A stretch of 64,000 nucleotides of DNA, taken from contig PDHQ01000122.1 in assembly GCA_003339415.1 (NCBI GenBank), positions 31,534 to 95,533 of the forward strand. The letters run 5' to 3'. The notes below the pieces were generated by a model. That model made no database searches. It saw nothing but the letters and a program-made list of their open reading frames with translations, and was not told the DNA's origin. This document shows positions 63,611-64,000 of the stretch, piece after piece (the first letter of the stretch is position 1; the number at the start of each line of letters is the position of its first letter). Source of the stretch: Ophiocordyceps camponoti-saundersi (nom. inval.) (taxonomy: Eukaryota; Ascomycota; Sordariomycetes; Hypocreales; Ophiocordycipitaceae). The translations under genes and the position numbers were made by a program.

Positions 63611-64000
63611 TTTTTTTTTTTATATTTTTAAAAAAAACCTTATTAAAAGCGCTTCTAAATAGTACTTTTTTTATATTTTTAGCTATTTTACTTCTTTTTT
63701 AGTAAAAAGTTAAAGATAATACTTTTTTAAAATATATTTTTAAAAAATATTAAGAAGAAAAAAACGTTAATAAATTATATAATAATATAAAATAATTTTA
63801 AAAAATAGATAAATCTTATTATAGCTTAAAATTACTTTCTTTATAATTTTACCTATTTTTTTATAATTATTATAAAAATATTAATAGAAATAAAATAGGT
63901 ATTTTAAGAATTTATTATAAGTATATAATAGTTATATATTAATAATACTTAAAGATTATATTACTTATAATATTATTTAATATAAGATTATATTTTTTTT

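Larger units (their letters stand above)
58901..64000. other. AT-rich block, mostly unassigned, with repeats
   Basis: No element class could be read. Notable parts are: a low-complexity (ATT)n/(ATA)n stretch at 59,930-60,180 that on the minus strand would read as Asn/Ser/Gly/Lys-rich; a C-rich pocket at 61,075-61,205; inverted arms at 61.44 and 62.45-62.56 kb; copy 2 of the dispersed repeat at 62.55-62.82 kb; and a palindrome cluster at 63.43-63.61 kb. Confidence 0.5.

Noticed and set aside
1..64000. CRISPR arrays, tRNA or rRNA genes
   Set aside because: No spaced repeat array fits CRISPR and none is expected in a fungus; no T-loop or anticodon-stem pattern or rRNA core was seen in the GC-balanced parts.

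Overview
This window comes from a filamentous ascomycete nuclear genome. The genes carry short introns (about 50-230 nt) with GT...AG ends and CTGAC/CTAAC-like branch sites. The proteins are fungal (ORC1, PRP46, NAS6, a TMF/Sgm1 golgin, a calcineurin-responsive CRZ1 zinc-finger factor, alternative oxidase). The intergenic DNA is full of TACATA, TACCTA and TACGGAGTAC words, and long blocks look destroyed by repeat-induced point mutation (RIP). A Sordariomycete, probably Hypocreales, is my inference; no marker here fixes the species.

The composition is bipartite with sharp edges. AT-rich blocks with almost no open reading frames occupy 1-8.03 kb, 27.0-27.72 kb and 34.98-64.0 kb. GC-balanced gene islands occupy about 8.03-26.98 kb and 27.76-34.98 kb. 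Island 1 holds ORC1 (+), PRP46 (-), NAS6 (+), a TMF-type golgin (-) and one very large unrecognised lysine/glutamate-rich gene (-). Island 2 holds CRZ1 (-) and AOX (-). ORC1/PRP46 and NAS6/TMF are tail-to-tail pairs less than 100 bp apart, and PRP46/NAS6 share a 343-bp head-to-head promoter. I rebuilt exon structures by hand; all close in frame except AOX, which lacks one T in a homopolymer. A poly-C/N assembly gap lies entirely inside NAS6 intron 4.

Reading the AT-rich blocks by eye through the C-to-T and G-to-A decay gives recognisable retroelement domains. There is a minus-strand LINE at about 2.0-7.95 kb, a minus-strand Ty1/copia reverse-transcriptase remnant near 36.1 kb, and plus-strand Tad1-like LINEs at about 37.3-42.45 kb and 54.2-58.9 kb. 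A minus-strand Ty3/gypsy element runs from 43.63 to 53.81 kb with two 601-bp LTRs. A compact 805-bp element with 159-bp terminal direct repeats (24,678-25,482) sits inside a (CATA)n microsatellite. Short stretches of island 1 and the ends of the AT blocks carry minisatellites, inverted repeats and GC-rich pockets that these elements do not explain.

The genes do not form a pathway. They cover replication licensing (ORC1), splicing (PRP46), proteasome assembly (NAS6), Golgi tethering (TMF), calcium stress transcription (CRZ1) and respiratory bypass (AOX), so this is ordinary core gene content stranded in a transposon desert. The best candidates for something undescribed are the large W/K-repeat protein gene at 17.9-24.0 kb and the small CATA-nested terminal-repeat element.
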